Below, one piece after another: positions 43,822 through 53,191 of a DNA stretch of 64,000 bases (within the stretch, counting starts at the first letter, position 1; every line of letters begins with the position of its first letter). Under the pieces are notes generated by a model. It searched no databases, was not told the DNA's origin, and saw only the letters and a list, made by a program, of their open reading frames with translations. The stretch lies in the NCBI GenBank assembly GCA_938085045.1, contig CALKGI010000028.1:1-64000 (forward strand), given 5' to 3'. The stretch comes from an uncultured Alteromonadaceae bacterium (GTDB lineage Bacteria > Pseudomonadota > Gammaproteobacteria > Enterobacterales > Alteromonadaceae). The translations under genes and the position numbers were made by a program.

Positions 43822-44652
43822 TTATCTGGCACGCTTCAAACTGGCTTTGTTAAAGTCTTTGTCTACTAAACCTGTTTTGAATGCTAGTTCGTCGGTAATA
43901 AAGTCGGTGCTTTTACCTGTTTGGTGGTTAATCATGTTGAGTTTTAGTGAGCGCCAGTATTTGTCTAAATACTGTTTGTAGTCATGAAAGGTCAGGGTTT
44001 TTAGTAACGACTTTTTACGGTCGTAAAATTCTATTTTTTGTACTCGGTAATGCTCTTTGTCGGTCCACACCATTAACTTGGTGTAACCCGAGAATTTGTC
44101 GTTAGGCGTTTGTTCAACAACAAAGCAATCCATACCGTTGATGGTTTCATCGCGCAGGTAGTTGTAGTTGTATTTTTCTATTTCAAACGAGCTTAAATCT
44201 TCGTACGAAAACTCACTGCCCATAAAAGGCCCTGACTTGTTGCGTGATGAAATACGTTTAACTCTTTTTAGTGCCGGCAAGTACAACCATTGTTCGTCGG
44301 GTTTGATGGCATGTGAAAAGTTCAAAAACGCTGTGCCTTTAACATCACGTGGCTGGTCGAATATCGTTAGACCTTTGTCGCCATCATCTAAGACTTCGAG
44401 TGATTTGAGTCGCATTTTTCGTGTTGAGGCATCGCCTTGCTTATTGCGTAAGATCATCGAGGTTTTGGCTACTGAATCGCCCCAACCAATATCACGGGCC
44501 TTACGCTCTTTGGCCTGCGCTAGACCTTTTTCTGCACTGGTTTGTGCGGTGGCAAGCGGTGACAATAAGCTGCAAACCAGTGTGGTTAGCACCATCAGCG
44601 AGCTAACTGAAAGCTTACTCAGATTTTTTTTATTGCGCATTAGTCTGTTCAT
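43822..44652 (-). CDS. LolA-like outer-membrane lipoprotein-sorting protein
   Basis: Periplasmic protein of 276 residues with signal peptide (LSVSSLMVLTTLVCSLLSPLATA). The body matches the COG2834-type lipoprotein-sorting fold: MILRNKQGDASTRKMRLKSL, FDQPRDVKGTAFLNFSH, DEQWLYLPALKRVKRI, GPFMGSEFSYEDL. Such proteins pair with MMPL/RND permeases. AAGGA sits 11 bases before the ATG at 44652. It overlaps the upstream exporter gene by 23 bases, showing coupled translation. It likely carries a lipid or lipidated cargo across the periplasm (inferred). Confidence 0.82.
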   Translation of the reverse strand: MNRLMRNKKNLSKLSVSSLMVLTTLVCSLLSPLATAQTSAEKGLAQAKERKARDIGWGDSVAKTSMILRNKQGDASTRKMRLKSLEVLDDGDKGLTIFDQPRDVKGTAFLNFSHAIKPDEQWLYLPALKRVKRISSRNKSGPFMGSEFSYEDLSSFEIEKYNYNYLRDETINGMDCFVVEQTPNDKFSGYTKLMVWTDKEHYRVQKIEFYDRKKSLLKTLTFHDYKQYLDKYWRSLKLNMINHQTGKSTDFITDELAFKTGLVDKDFNKASLKRAR

Positions 44653-46942
44653 TTTGCAATGTTCCTTCTTTGTCTTTGTCGAATACCATTAAAAAGGCTG
44701 GCAGGAACAAAAAGTCCACTGCTAATGCCACTACCAATATCAGTCCGGTTAACATTCCCATGTCTGAGTTTAGTCTGAAACTTGACATGGCCAATACTGC
44801 AAAACCCACCGTTAGCACCAAGGTGGTGATCCATAATGCTCGGCCAACACTATGGAACGAGTAACGAACCGCTTCTTCGGCGTTTTTGCCAAGCTGCCTG
44901 GCGTGTTTGTATTTGCTGAGAAAATGTACTGTGTCGTCAACGATGATACCAAGGCTCATACTGGCGACCACCGACAAACCAAGGTTGATTTCGCCGCTGT
45001 ATAATCCCCAAATACCAAAGCCTATTGTGGCGGGCACAATGTTTGGCACCAGCGAAATAATGCCCAAGCGTAGCGATTTCAATGCAAATATCAGTAACAG
45101 TGAAATCAATATAAGGGCGGTTGGTAGGCTTTTCAGCATACTTTGCATATTTTGTTCGCCAATGTGAGCAAACATCAACGATGGACTGGCAGGGTTCATA
45201 ACAATATGGGGCGCGTTGTCTTTAAACCATTGTATGGCTTCTTGTTCAAAGGCGGTGAATTCTTTACTGCCTAAATCACGCAAGGTGGTAACCACACGTA
45301 AGGTTGATTTATTGAGGTCAATTTGGTTGTTCAAATCTAGGCCATAGGGCAGTGACATTTCGTACATGAGCAAGTATTGCGCTGCAAGCTCTTGATCTAC
45401 CGGTAACTTGTACCAGATGGGATCGTCGCCATGCATATTTTGGTTGAGTCGTTTGAACGTATTGGTGATGGTCGATACGTGGTCGACTTCAGGCCGAGAG
45501 TTCAACCATTGGGTGAACTTTTCGACCAGCGCTAAGAATTTAGGGTCGTTAATGCCGCTTTCTTTGCCTGTATATAGTGCAAAATCCATATTGGCCATGC
45601 CGCTGAGGTTTTTCGCCATAAAGTCAGTTGACTGGCGGAACTCGGTATCTTTTGCGAAGTATTTGGTAGCTTCGTCGTTAACCTGATTGAACACCACAAA
45701 ACTACTTAAGCCTATTACAGCAAACAGGCTGACAGGCAGTAAGATTCGGTGTTTGGCAATAACCCACTCGGCAAACTGTTCCATCCGGCCAGAGGTTTGT
45801 TTTTCGGCAGTCACTTTGATTGGCACCAAACGTAACATCGCTGGCAGTATGGTGACCGAAAAGGCAAAGGCAACCATTACGCCTATGGCGGTAAGGTTAC
45901 CTAGGTCGCGCAGAATTGGCACGTTTGAGAAGTTCATGGTCAAAAAACCAATGGCTGTGGTAATACTGGTAATGAAAATCGGCATTAGATTTAGATTCAT
46001 GCTTTCGGTAATGGCTTCTTCTTTAGATTTGCCCTGTCGCATTGCGAACAACATAGAGCCAATTACATGCACGCAGTCGGCCACCGCCAGTGTCATTATA
46101 ATAGTGGGCACGTTAACTGTTGCTGTGCTGAGGAAGAAACCTGCCCAACCGGCGATACCTAATGTGGTGAGCACCGATGTGATGATGACTAACATGGTCA
46201 CCAATGTACTGGCGATTGAGCGTAGTAAAATGGCGAGCATGATCAGAATGCCAAAAAACATAGCGGGTACCAGTGTTGATGCGTCTTTTTGCGCCTCTGA
46301 GGCAAAGCTGTAGTTCATCACTATAATACCGGCGTGATAAAAGTCGGCTTTTGCACCATTTGCTTTGAATTTAGCACTTAAGGCTCTGACGTGTTCGGCG
46401 ACCTCGGCTATTTCTAACGTGCGGTTTTTTTCGGGTAGTTGTACGGTGATATTAATGAGCGCAACATGGCCTTTGTCTGACACCATGCGGTTAACCAGGT
46501 TGGGTTCTCCCATCACTGCCGATTTGATTGACTGGACTTTTTCGTCGGTCAGTTCAGTGTCGTCATAAATCATCGCCTCAACTAACAAGTCATCGTCTTC
46601 TGCCCAGGTATGCTGGTAGTTCGACAAAGAATCGACTCGGGTGGAGTAGGGGGTTTGCCATGCTTGCTCGGTGATGTCGTGGATAAGCTTCAGGGTTTGC
46701 TTGTCAAATACATCGCCAGATTTGGGCGCGACAATAATGCTGGCGCTACTGGTTTTGTTGAATACATCCTGCATTTTCTCAAATGCTAACAATTGCGGGT
46801 TGTTGTCTTCAAAGAAGATTTTGTAATCGCCTCTAAAGTAGAGGTTTTGAGCGCCAAAACCGGTGCCACAGATAACTAATATACCCAAAAGCAAAGTAAG
46901 CCAGGGGCGATGGATGATTGTGGTAAGCCATGCTTGTTTCAT
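44630..46942 (-). CDS. MMPL/RND-family exporter
   Basis: Inner-membrane permease of 770 residues. GGAG 6 bases upstream favours the ATG at 46942 (MKQAWL) over 46948. The layout is that of two RND halves: TM1 (LTLLLGILVICGTGFGA), a large periplasmic loop, TM2-6 about 225-375 (AMFFGILIMLAILLRSI, VPTIIMTLAVADCVHVIGSM), TM7 about 398-415, a second loop, and TM8-12 after 625 (VVASMSLGIIVDDTVHFLSK). Conserved Asp residues in TM4 (AVADCVH) and TM10 (IVDDTVH) fit proton coupling. Size and context suggest a lipid or hydrophobic-compound exporter. It sits after tetR and before the LolA-like gene. Confidence 0.88.
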   Translation of the reverse strand: MKQAWLTTIIHRPWLTLLLGILVICGTGFGAQNLYFRGDYKIFFEDNNPQLLAFEKMQDVFNKTSSASIIVAPKSGDVFDKQTLKLIHDITEQAWQTPYSTRVDSLSNYQHTWAEDDDLLVEAMIYDDTELTDEKVQSIKSAVMGEPNLVNRMVSDKGHVALINITVQLPEKNRTLEIAEVAEHVRALSAKFKANGAKADFYHAGIIVMNYSFASEAQKDASTLVPAMFFGILIMLAILLRSIASTLVTMLVIITSVLTTLGIAGWAGFFLSTATVNVPTIIMTLAVADCVHVIGSMLFAMRQGKSKEEAITESMNLNLMPIFITSITTAIGFLTMNFSNVPILRDLGNLTAIGVMVAFAFSVTILPAMLRLVPIKVTAEKQTSGRMEQFAEWVIAKHRILLPVSLFAVIGLSSFVVFNQVNDEATKYFAKDTEFRQSTDFMAKNLSGMANMDFALYTGKESGINDPKFLALVEKFTQWLNSRPEVDHVSTITNTFKRLNQNMHGDDPIWYKLPVDQELAAQYLLMYEMSLPYGLDLNNQIDLNKSTLRVVTTLRDLGSKEFTAFEQEAIQWFKDNAPHIVMNPASPSLMFAHIGEQNMQSMLKSLPTALILISLLLIFALKSLRLGIISLVPNIVPATIGFGIWGLYSGEINLGLSVVASMSLGIIVDDTVHFLSKYKHARQLGKNAEEAVRYSFHSVGRALWITTLVLTVGFAVLAMSSFRLNSDMGMLTGLILVVALAVDFLFLPAFLMVFDKDKEGTLQNEQTNAQ

Positions 46943-46958
46943 TGTCATCTCCGGTTAA

Positions 46959-46973
46959 TTGACTATGTGTCAA
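46959..46973. promoter_or_regulatory. Palindrome before the RND exporter
   Basis: TTGAC-TATGT-GTCAA, a perfect 5-bp-arm dyad 16 bases upstream of the exporter start in the 92-base gap after tetR. An ATGACG half-site like those of the tetR operator lies at 47015. It may let the regulator act inside the operon. Confidence 0.35.
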
Positions 46974-47034
46974 CTAAGGGTTAAAAAAGGCAGTTTAGAG
47001 TGTAGCTAAGATCTATGACGATTTAGTGTTACTG

Positions 47035-47808
47035 CTATAAAGTTGCCGGGTTGTTCGTAAATAATTGATTTTCAATGCGTGCCCAAGTCTGTCGGTAATC
47101 ACATTGGTCGGATAAAGGGTGCCAGCCCATGCCATCAAGCAACAAATTAATGTTGTTTAATTGGGCGAAACGATTGTCGAGTCTACTGATGCTTTCAACT
47201 GCGCCCGCCGACACCATCAAGGCGTTGGTGCCAAATGACATGGCCCATATGGCAAAAACCAAGCTATTGAGTTCTACTCCCGTCCTTAAAACTAATGAGC
47301 CGTCTTCGATGGCGTCGCTAAACAAACCATCGCAAAACTGGGTGACCTCTTTGGTTAATTCTTCTTGCTTTTCAAGGCGCTCGGGGCTGGATTTTTCCAT
47401 CACCGCTGGTGTTTTGGCACTTAGCACGCACATAAATAAGGTTGGGTTTTCAAATGCATGTTTTTGATAGGCGTATAAAACCGCAAGACACTTTTCACGT
47501 GAGTTACCTTCAAAAGTAGCTGCGTGCATGAACAAGCAAAGCTCTTTTTGGAGGCTTTTGATACACAGGGCTGAGATCAAATCTTCTTTGCTATTGAAGT
47601 GGTTATAAATGGTGCCTTTAGAATAACTAGAGTTGTTGGTGAGTTTATCCATGGTGAAATTGGCAAAACCTTCTTCGCCTACCAGTTGTTCAGCAAGAAC
47701 CAAAAGCTCTGCTTCGCGATCAGCAATAGCCTGCTGTCGCTTGGCTGAAACCCGGCGAATGATGCACTTTGATTCTTTGGTGCTTTGGTTTTTGCAGAAA
47801 AAACTCAT
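47035..47808 (-). CDS. TetR-family regulator of the exporter operon
   Basis: TetR regulator of 257 residues. After a 20-residue basic extension, the HTH spans about 25-75 (LAEQLVGEEGFANFTMDKL, SSYSKGTIYNHFNSKEDLI). The C-terminal ligand domain is helical with Cys and Met (FMCVLSAKTPAVMEK). It is first in the same-strand series tetR, RND exporter, LolA-like protein, barrel, and a strong double dyad lies 20 bases upstream, so autorepression and control of the operon are expected. The ligand is unknown, perhaps a fatty acid or lipid exported by the pump. Confidence 0.85.
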   Translation of the reverse strand: MSFFCKNQSTKESKCIIRRVSAKRQQAIADREAELLVLAEQLVGEEGFANFTMDKLTNNSSYSKGTIYNHFNSKEDLISALCIKSLQKELCLFMHAATFEGNSREKCLAVLYAYQKHAFENPTLFMCVLSAKTPAVMEKSSPERLEKQEELTKEVTQFCDGLFSDAIEDGSLVLRTGVELNSLVFAIWAMSFGTNALMVSAGAVESISRLDNRFAQLNNINLLLDGMGWHPLSDQCDYRQTWARIENQLFTNNPATL

Positions 47809-47827
47809 TTGCTAATATATCAACTCT

Positions 47828-47871
47828 GTTAAAATGACGAAGCGTCATATTTGACGTTTCGTCATTTTAAC
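47828..47871. promoter_or_regulatory. Double-palindrome operator upstream of tetR
   Basis: Left arm GTTAAAATGACGAAGCGTCA (47828-47847) and right arm TGACGTTTCGTCATTTTAAC (47852-47871) pair at 19 of 20 positions around TATT. Each arm is itself a dyad: ATGACG-AAG-CGTCAT and TGACG-TTT-CGTCA. Two adjacent operators 18 bp apart fit binding by two TetR dimers. It lies between tetR and fklB and could affect both. Confidence 0.75.
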
Positions 47872-47983
47872 GCGCATTTTGGTTTTTGCAAGAAAAAGAT
47901 CGCCTGCAAAACAAAATGAATGTGTTAGACTATCGCGGTAATTTTTACCTGAACCCTTTACCTAAAAGGAATGAGAGAGATAC

Positions 47984-48601
47984 ATGTCTGAATATAACAC
48001 TATTGAAGAGCGTGCAAGTTATGGCGTAGGCCGTCAAATGGGCGACCAACTTGCAGCAAATCCTTTTGACGGATTGGCAGTTTCTGCCGTTGTTGCCGGT
48101 TTAACCGATGCTTTGAACGGTACTGCTTGTCCTGTTAGCGATGCTGACATGAACGCTGCTTTCAGTGCGATTAACGAGCAAATGCAAGCTAAAAATGCTG
48201 AAAAAGCCAAAACTATGTCGGCTGAAGGCGATGCGTTCTTGGCTGACAACGCCAAGCGTGATGAAGTGACTGTTACTGAGTCTGGTTTACAATATGAAGT
48301 ATTGACCACTGGCGATGGCGAAAAGCCAACTGCTGCTTCAACTGTTCGCACTCACTACCACGGCACTTTAATTGACGGTACTGTTTTTGACAGCTCTTAC
48401 GATCGTGGTCAGCCAGCTGAATTCCCAGTAGGCGGCGTGATTAAAGGTTGGACTGAAGCATTGCAAATGATGACGACTGGTACAAAATGGCGTTTGTTCG
48501 TGCCATACGATCTGGCATACGGCGAGCAAGGTGCTGGCGGCGTGATTGGTCCATTTGCTACATTGATTTTTGACGTAGAATTGCTTGAAATCGTAGGCTA
48601 A
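47984..48601 (+). CDS. fklB: FKBP-type peptidyl-prolyl isomerase FklB
   Basis: Prolyl cis-trans isomerase of 205 residues, the size of E. coli FklB (206). The N-terminal helical dimerisation domain (SYGVGRQMGDQLAANPFDGL) is followed by the FKBP domain from about 95: VTESGLQYEVL, VRTHYHGTLIDGTVFDSSYDRG, VIKGWTEALQMM, YDLAYGEQGAGG and FDVELLEI. No signal peptide is visible, so it is cytoplasmic. A GAGAGA ribosome site precedes the ATG. Confidence 0.93.
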   Translation: MSEYNTIEERASYGVGRQMGDQLAANPFDGLAVSAVVAGLTDALNGTACPVSDADMNAAFSAINEQMQAKNAEKAKTMSAEGDAFLADNAKRDEVTVTESGLQYEVLTTGDGEKPTAASTVRTHYHGTLIDGTVFDSSYDRGQPAEFPVGGVIKGWTEALQMMTTGTKWRLFVPYDLAYGEQGAGGVIGPFATLIFDVELLEIVG

Positions 48602-48610
48602 GGCTTGCGT

Positions 48611-48889
48611 TTAAGGGTTTTCATCGTGGCTTTTTAGTTTGTCGCGTGAATCCTCCAACCGCTTCCATACTTGTGCGAGGCGGTTGGCTAACATCCCCAA
48701 ATATCCATACCCCATCAAAATCACCGCAGGCACCGCAATCACCATTGCAATTATTTGATACCAGTGTTGGTAGTAATACCCTAACGCGATAAAACCTCCA
48801 GACACAAAAAAAAGCAACATGCCGATTAGAAACCAGCGTAAATTGCCTTTGTTGTTGCTGCCTAGTTTGTAGATTATTTGGCGAAGCAT
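48611..48889 (-). CDS. Small two-TM membrane protein
   Basis: Unrecognised protein of 92 residues with two hydrophobic segments, about 19-39 (WFLIGMLLFFVSGGFIALGYY) and 45-66 (IIAMVIAVPAVILMGYGYLGML), and a charged C-terminal tail (WKRLEDSRDKLKSHDE). It converges on fklB with a 9-base gap. Confidence 0.6.
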   Translation of the reverse strand: MLRQIIYKLGSNNKGNLRWFLIGMLLFFVSGGFIALGYYYQHWYQIIAMVIAVPAVILMGYGYLGMLANRLAQVWKRLEDSRDKLKSHDENP

Positions 48890-48938
48890 CTTCTATTTAC
48901 CCTGCGGGTGGTTTGTTTTGGCCTGCGGCCACTAGAGC

Positions 48939-49143
48939 GAAAAGCTTCACACGGAGACGCGGAGGCACGGAGGTTCACGGAGAAAGATAAAAGAAGAAAA
49001 ACAAACAAAATGGACTAAAAGACAGTTATGTTGCTGAAGGAAAACGCCTAAAGACAGTTAAGCAAACCACCCCTTGATCTTTTTTTTAAACTTTTCCTCC
49101 GTGAACCTCCGTGTCCCCGCGTCTCCGTGTGAAATCTTTTGAC
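48939..49143. repeat. CACGGAGG inverted-repeat element, copy 4
   Basis: Best-preserved copy. Left arm about 48939-48986 (CACACGGAGACGCGGAGGCA then CGGAGGTTCACGGAG) and right arm about 49092-49142 pair almost fully around about 105 A-rich bases. It lies between the two-TM protein start and the nfuA stop (8 bases away). Confidence 0.82.
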
Positions 49144-49150
49144 CTAAAGC

Positions 49151-49729
49151 CTAATAGTAAGAATGCTCACCAGCTTCATGTTCGGTGGCGTCTCTAACAC
49201 CATTTATTTCGTCTTCGAATTTGGCCAGTAATTCTTTTTCGATACCTTCTTTTAGCGTCACATCAATCATTGAACAACCATTACAGCCGCCACCGAATTG
49301 CACGATAGCAATTTTATCTTCAGTGATTTCAGTCACCAAACAGTTACCGCCGTGGTTGGCCAGTTGTGGATTGATGTCGGTTTCTATTACGTAATTGAGA
49401 CGTTCAAGTAAAGGTGCGTCATCATTTACTTTTCTCATTTTTGCGTTTGGTGCTTTAAGCGTTAACTGTGAACCCATTTTATCGGTAACAAAATCAATAT
49501 CGGCTTCTTCGAGGAACGGTGCACTGTCAACATCTATAACGGCGTCAAAACCGTTAAAATTCAAGGTGATGTCTGTGTCTTCAACCGAATCAACCGGACA
49601 ATATGAAACGCCACATTCGGCTTGTGCAGTGCCTGGGTTTACGACGAATACGCGGATATTGGTTTTGTCTGCTTGTTGTGACAGCAAAGTGGCAAAATGG
49701 GCCTGGGCGGCGTCGGTGATATTGATCAT
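49151..49729 (-). CDS. nfuA: Fe-S biogenesis protein NfuA
   Basis: Iron-sulphur carrier that delivers 4Fe-4S clusters to apo-proteins under stress, 192 residues from the ATG at 49729 (E. coli NfuA 191). The longer in-frame start at 49897 is rejected as it would add 56 non-conserved residues. The N-terminal degenerate A-type domain ([30 protein letters not shown]) precedes the Nfu domain with the cluster motif GGGCNGCSM. nfuA close to comF and bioH is a conserved gammaproteobacterial neighbourhood. Confidence 0.94.
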   Translation of the reverse strand: MINITDAAQAHFATLLSQQADKTNIRVFVVNPGTAQAECGVSYCPVDSVEDTDITLNFNGFDAVIDVDSAPFLEEADIDFVTDKMGSQLTLKAPNAKMRKVNDDAPLLERLNYVIETDINPQLANHGGNCLVTEITEDKIAIVQFGGGCNGCSMIDVTLKEGIEKELLAKFEDEINGVRDATEHEAGEHSYY

Positions 49730-49914
49730 AACGGACTCTTTATATGTTTCTACGGCTGGTACTTGACTAAAATAGTCGGCTTTGGGGCATGATACCTGCA
49801 ATGACGTTGATGGGCCAGACCTTGAGCAGCTTAATTTGACGATTTTTATGGGCTTTATGTGTAATATTTGATAGTTTAGCCAGTAATTAAAACCCACATT
49901 ATGACTTTCAATTC

Positions 49915-52482
49915 ATGCGCTTGTTAATTGCTACTGTTTTATCATCACTATGTCTGTTGTTTACCATCACGTCTACCGCCCAATCACTGGATGATTTTTT
50001 TCCTGAGCCAGTCAGTTTTAACCCTGATATTCCTACACCTGAATCCTTTTTAGGTTACCAAGTGGGCGACTGGCATGTTGGGCATGACCAGTTAGTTAAT
50101 TATATGAAGTTACTAGCCGAAAAAAGTGACAGAATAAACCTTGAAGTGATGGGTTACAGCCATGAACAAAGGCCGTTGCTGTTGATGACTATCGCTCATC
50201 CTGACAAGTTGAAAAACGTAGAGCAAATTCGAAAGCGTCATATTGCCAGAATGGATAACAAGTCTGCCGTTGTTGGCGCAGATGATCCGGCCATTGTCTG
50301 GATGGGTTACAGCGTGCATGGCAATGAAGCCAGTGGTACTAACGCATCACTATTGTTTGCTTATTATTTGGCCGCTGCACAGGGGCCAAAAATAGAAAAG
50401 AGCTTGAATGAATTGGTGATTTTGCTCGACCCAAGCCTAAACCCCGATGGTTTGAATCGTTTTGCCAGTTGGGTTAATTCGCACAAAGGTTCAATACCAA
50501 ACCCCGACTCACGTGATGTGGAGCATAACGAAAGTTGGCCACAAGGCCGAACTAACCATTACTGGTTTGACTTAAACCGTGATTGGTTGTTACTGCGTCA
50601 TCCTGAATCTCGCGCCCGAGTGTCTAAGTTTCATCACTGGAAACCCAATGTGCTGACCGATTTTCACGAAATGGGGCCAAATAACAGCTTTTTCTTCCAA
50701 CCGGGTATCAGTTCTCGAAAAAACCCATGGACACCGACTCGCAATGTAGAGTTAACGCGTGCAATTGCGTCACATCATGTTAAATCGTTCGATAAGCAAG
50801 GTGTGATGTATTTCACTGAAGAAAGTTTTGATGACTTTTATTACGGTAAGGGCTCAACATACCCAGATGTGAACGGCGGGATAGGGATTTTATTTGAGCA
50901 AGCCAGTGCTCGTGGTTTTGTGCAAAATACAGTTAATGGCAAATTAACTTTCCCAACGGCAATAGCGAATCAATTAAGTGCGTCACTATCGACGCTTGAA
51001 GGGGCAAAAGCCAATCGTAAGCAGTTGCTCGAACATCAGCGTGACTTTTACACTGGTTTTGACAAGTTGGCCGATGAAGATGACATATCAGGTTATATTG
51101 TCAGCGAAGCTCATGACAAAAGTCGTTTGCATGAGTTATTAACGTTGTTGCAAAGCCATCAAATTGAGGTTTATCAACTGAGTAAAGATCTCAAAGTGAA
51201 TAGTCGTCAGTTTGACCAAGACCACAGTTATTATGTGCCACTGGCTCAGAAACAGTATCGTTTAATCAAATCTATTTTTTCGCAGCGCAAAAGCTTCAAC
51301 GACAATACCTTTTATGATGTGTCGAGCTGGAATTTGGCTTATGCCTTTAATATTACCTTTGAGCCAATTAATTCGAGTTGGGGACTGAAATACAACGAAC
51401 AACCATGGCAAAAACCAGCACCTGAGAGCATGCCACAACTGGGTAAAGCATATTCTTATGCGTTCGAATGGGATGATACAAAAGCGCCGTTGCTGCTGAG
51501 CACTTTACTTGCCGATAAACTGTCTATTCGCGTTGCGACTAAGGAGTTTACGGCCAAGGTAAAAGATGGTCAGCACCAGTTTGCTCCGGGTACCATTGTC
51601 ATCAACAAAATTTTGCAAAAAGGCGGTCACTGGCTCGATAAATTGCAGAAGGCTCAACAACAAACTGGGGTCAAAATTTTTCAAATTAGCTCGGGTTGGA
51701 CCACAAGCGGCCTAGATTTGGGCAGTCGTTCGATATTGCCAGTCCATTTACCTAAAGTATTATTGGTTGGCGGTCAAGGCACCACTTCTTATGAAGTTGG
51801 TGAAATATGGCACTTTCTTAATAAACAGTTGGCGCTGGCACCGACCATTGTCGAACGTGACCGACTGAGTCGGGTCAACTTTTCTAATTATACCCATATG
51901 ATTTTGGCTAACGGTGATTACGACAGTATTTCTGAGGGCACTTTCACTAAGCTTAAGCGCTGGATCAAAAGCGGTGGCGTTATTTGGGGGCAGAAAAAAG
52001 GCGCTTTGTGGTTGGCGAAAAAAGAATTGCTAAAAACCAATTACATCACAGCGTCAGACATGGGCAAGCGTTTAGAAACCAACCCTTTGAGTTATGGCGA
52101 AAAAGATGCGCTGGATGGCCGAAAACGTATCGCTGGTGCGATATTCTCAGTCGACTTAGATTTGTCTCACCCGCTGGCGTACGGTTATAAACAGTCGCAG
52201 TTACCGGTATTTAAAAACAGCACTTTTGTGATGCAAAAAACCACAACATCATTCGTGACGGTCGCCAAGTACGGTAAATACCCACAACTGAGTGGTTATG
52301 CAGATAAAACTAACGTCGATAAAATTGCCGAGAGTTCGTATATGTTGGCACATTCATTGGGCCGTGGTTTGGTGATAGGCGTTGCCGACAATGTAAACTT
52401 TCGCGGTTTTTGGTATGGAACCAGTCGACTGATGAGTAATAGTTTGTTTTTTTCAGGCTTAGTTAAAGCCGAAGCGGAATAA
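49915..52482 (+). CDS. Secreted M14-family zinc carboxypeptidase
   Basis: Exported metallopeptidase of 855 residues with signal peptide (LLIATVLSSLCLLFTITSTAQ). M14 zinc ligands: His135 and Glu138 in VHGNEASG and His251 in DFHEMG; PSLNPDGLNRF and NHYWFDLNRDW are typical of the bacterial large M14 group. Residues from about 400 to 855 form a long C-terminal region with a glutamine-amidotransferase-like or beta appearance, KVLLVGGQGTTSYEVGEIW, of unclear role. Likely degrades peptides in the periplasm or outside the cell. Confidence 0.87.
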   Translation: MRLLIATVLSSLCLLFTITSTAQSLDDFFPEPVSFNPDIPTPESFLGYQVGDWHVGHDQLVNYMKLLAEKSDRINLEVMGYSHEQRPLLLMTIAHPDKLKNVEQIRKRHIARMDNKSAVVGADDPAIVWMGYSVHGNEASGTNASLLFAYYLAAAQGPKIEKSLNELVILLDPSLNPDGLNRFASWVNSHKGSIPNPDSRDVEHNESWPQGRTNHYWFDLNRDWLLLRHPESRARVSKFHHWKPNVLTDFHEMGPNNSFFFQPGISSRKNPWTPTRNVELTRAIASHHVKSFDKQGVMYFTEESFDDFYYGKGSTYPDVNGGIGILFEQASARGFVQNTVNGKLTFPTAIANQLSASLSTLEGAKANRKQLLEHQRDFYTGFDKLADEDDISGYIVSEAHDKSRLHELLTLLQSHQIEVYQLSKDLKVNSRQFDQDHSYYVPLAQKQYRLIKSIFSQRKSFNDNTFYDVSSWNLAYAFNITFEPINSSWGLKYNEQPWQKPAPESMPQLGKAYSYAFEWDDTKAPLLLSTLLADKLSIRVATKEFTAKVKDGQHQFAPGTIVINKILQKGGHWLDKLQKAQQQTGVKIFQISSGWTTSGLDLGSRSILPVHLPKVLLVGGQGTTSYEVGEIWHFLNKQLALAPTIVERDRLSRVNFSNYTHMILANGDYDSISEGTFTKLKRWIKSGGVIWGQKKGALWLAKKELLKTNYITASDMGKRLETNPLSYGEKDALDGRKRIAGAIFSVDLDLSHPLAYGYKQSQLPVFKNSTFVMQKTTTSFVTVAKYGKYPQLSGYADKTNVDKIAESSYMLAHSLGRGLVIGVADNVNFRGFWYGTSRLMSNSLFFSGLVKAEAE

Positions 52483-52773
52483 CAATTGTCCGAATCCTAC
52501 GGAGGCTAAGCTTGTCTGCGTGGGTTTTTGGTTGAAAGTGTGTCATTTTTATTGCTAGTTGTATCAATATATTTCCAAATGTTATCAACGATTTAACTAA
52601 TAAGTAACCCATCGTAACCGCTACCGTAAGGCGAAGCGTAAGCAATCGTTCCCCGATATAAGCAGGTTTTTACCGTAGACACTCTAGAATTAACTTCATC
52701 AAAGGCAGACGCTGGAAAAATGAGTTTTCGGCAAAACACTAATATTAAGTTCTTAATTTTTTAGAGGTATCAA

Positions 52774-53109
52774 ATGGTTACCAGTTTCAGGAAAGTTGTC
52801 GAAGATAGAAATGTCGACATTCAAATTGTTATCAAAAATAACGATTTGACCTGCGCGGATGCCATTGATAGTGAATGGCAAATTGAGCATACAATGGACG
52901 GGTGTGACGCAACAACGTTGGCATTTGATAAAGGCAGCAAGAATAAAAACAGCATAATAATAAAATTAGCTTCGGCCAAGGCCGCAAGTAGTGAAAGTAG
53001 TGTGTTAGCGACTCAATTAACGGGTGTTGAAGTGTTGAAAGACAACGAATGCCCTTTGGACAATGGAGATTTTGCTGGGATATCAAATCTTTGGTATCGC
53101 ATCAAATAA
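52774..53109 (+). CDS. Unknown 111-residue protein
   Basis: Unrecognised cytoplasmic-looking protein, no signal or TM segment, three cysteines (LTCADA, GCDATT, NECPLD). AGAGG lies 7 bases before the ATG. The 291-base stretch upstream (52483-52773) holds imperfect CGTAAG/GCGAAG repeats near 52630 and no other gene. The gene stands alone, convergent with comF. Confidence 0.5.
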   Translation: MVTSFRKVVEDRNVDIQIVIKNNDLTCADAIDSEWQIEHTMDGCDATTLAFDKGSKNKNSIIIKLASAKAASSESSVLATQLTGVEVLKDNECPLDNGDFAGISNLWYRIK

Positions 53110-53191
53110 CTCGTTGCACATAAAAAAATCGGAATAGGTGAGGCTGTATTAACAGTGACAGGGAAATGGTCAGATTCGTTCTTTATTGACC

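Noticed and set aside
45687-46313. Plus-strand frame of 208 codons
   Set aside because: Antisense to the RND exporter; composition is that of a complement shadow.
49730-49897. 56-residue N-terminal extension of NfuA
   Set aside because: NfuA proteins begin with the MINITDAAQ-type sequence at 49729; the extension is not conserved in type.
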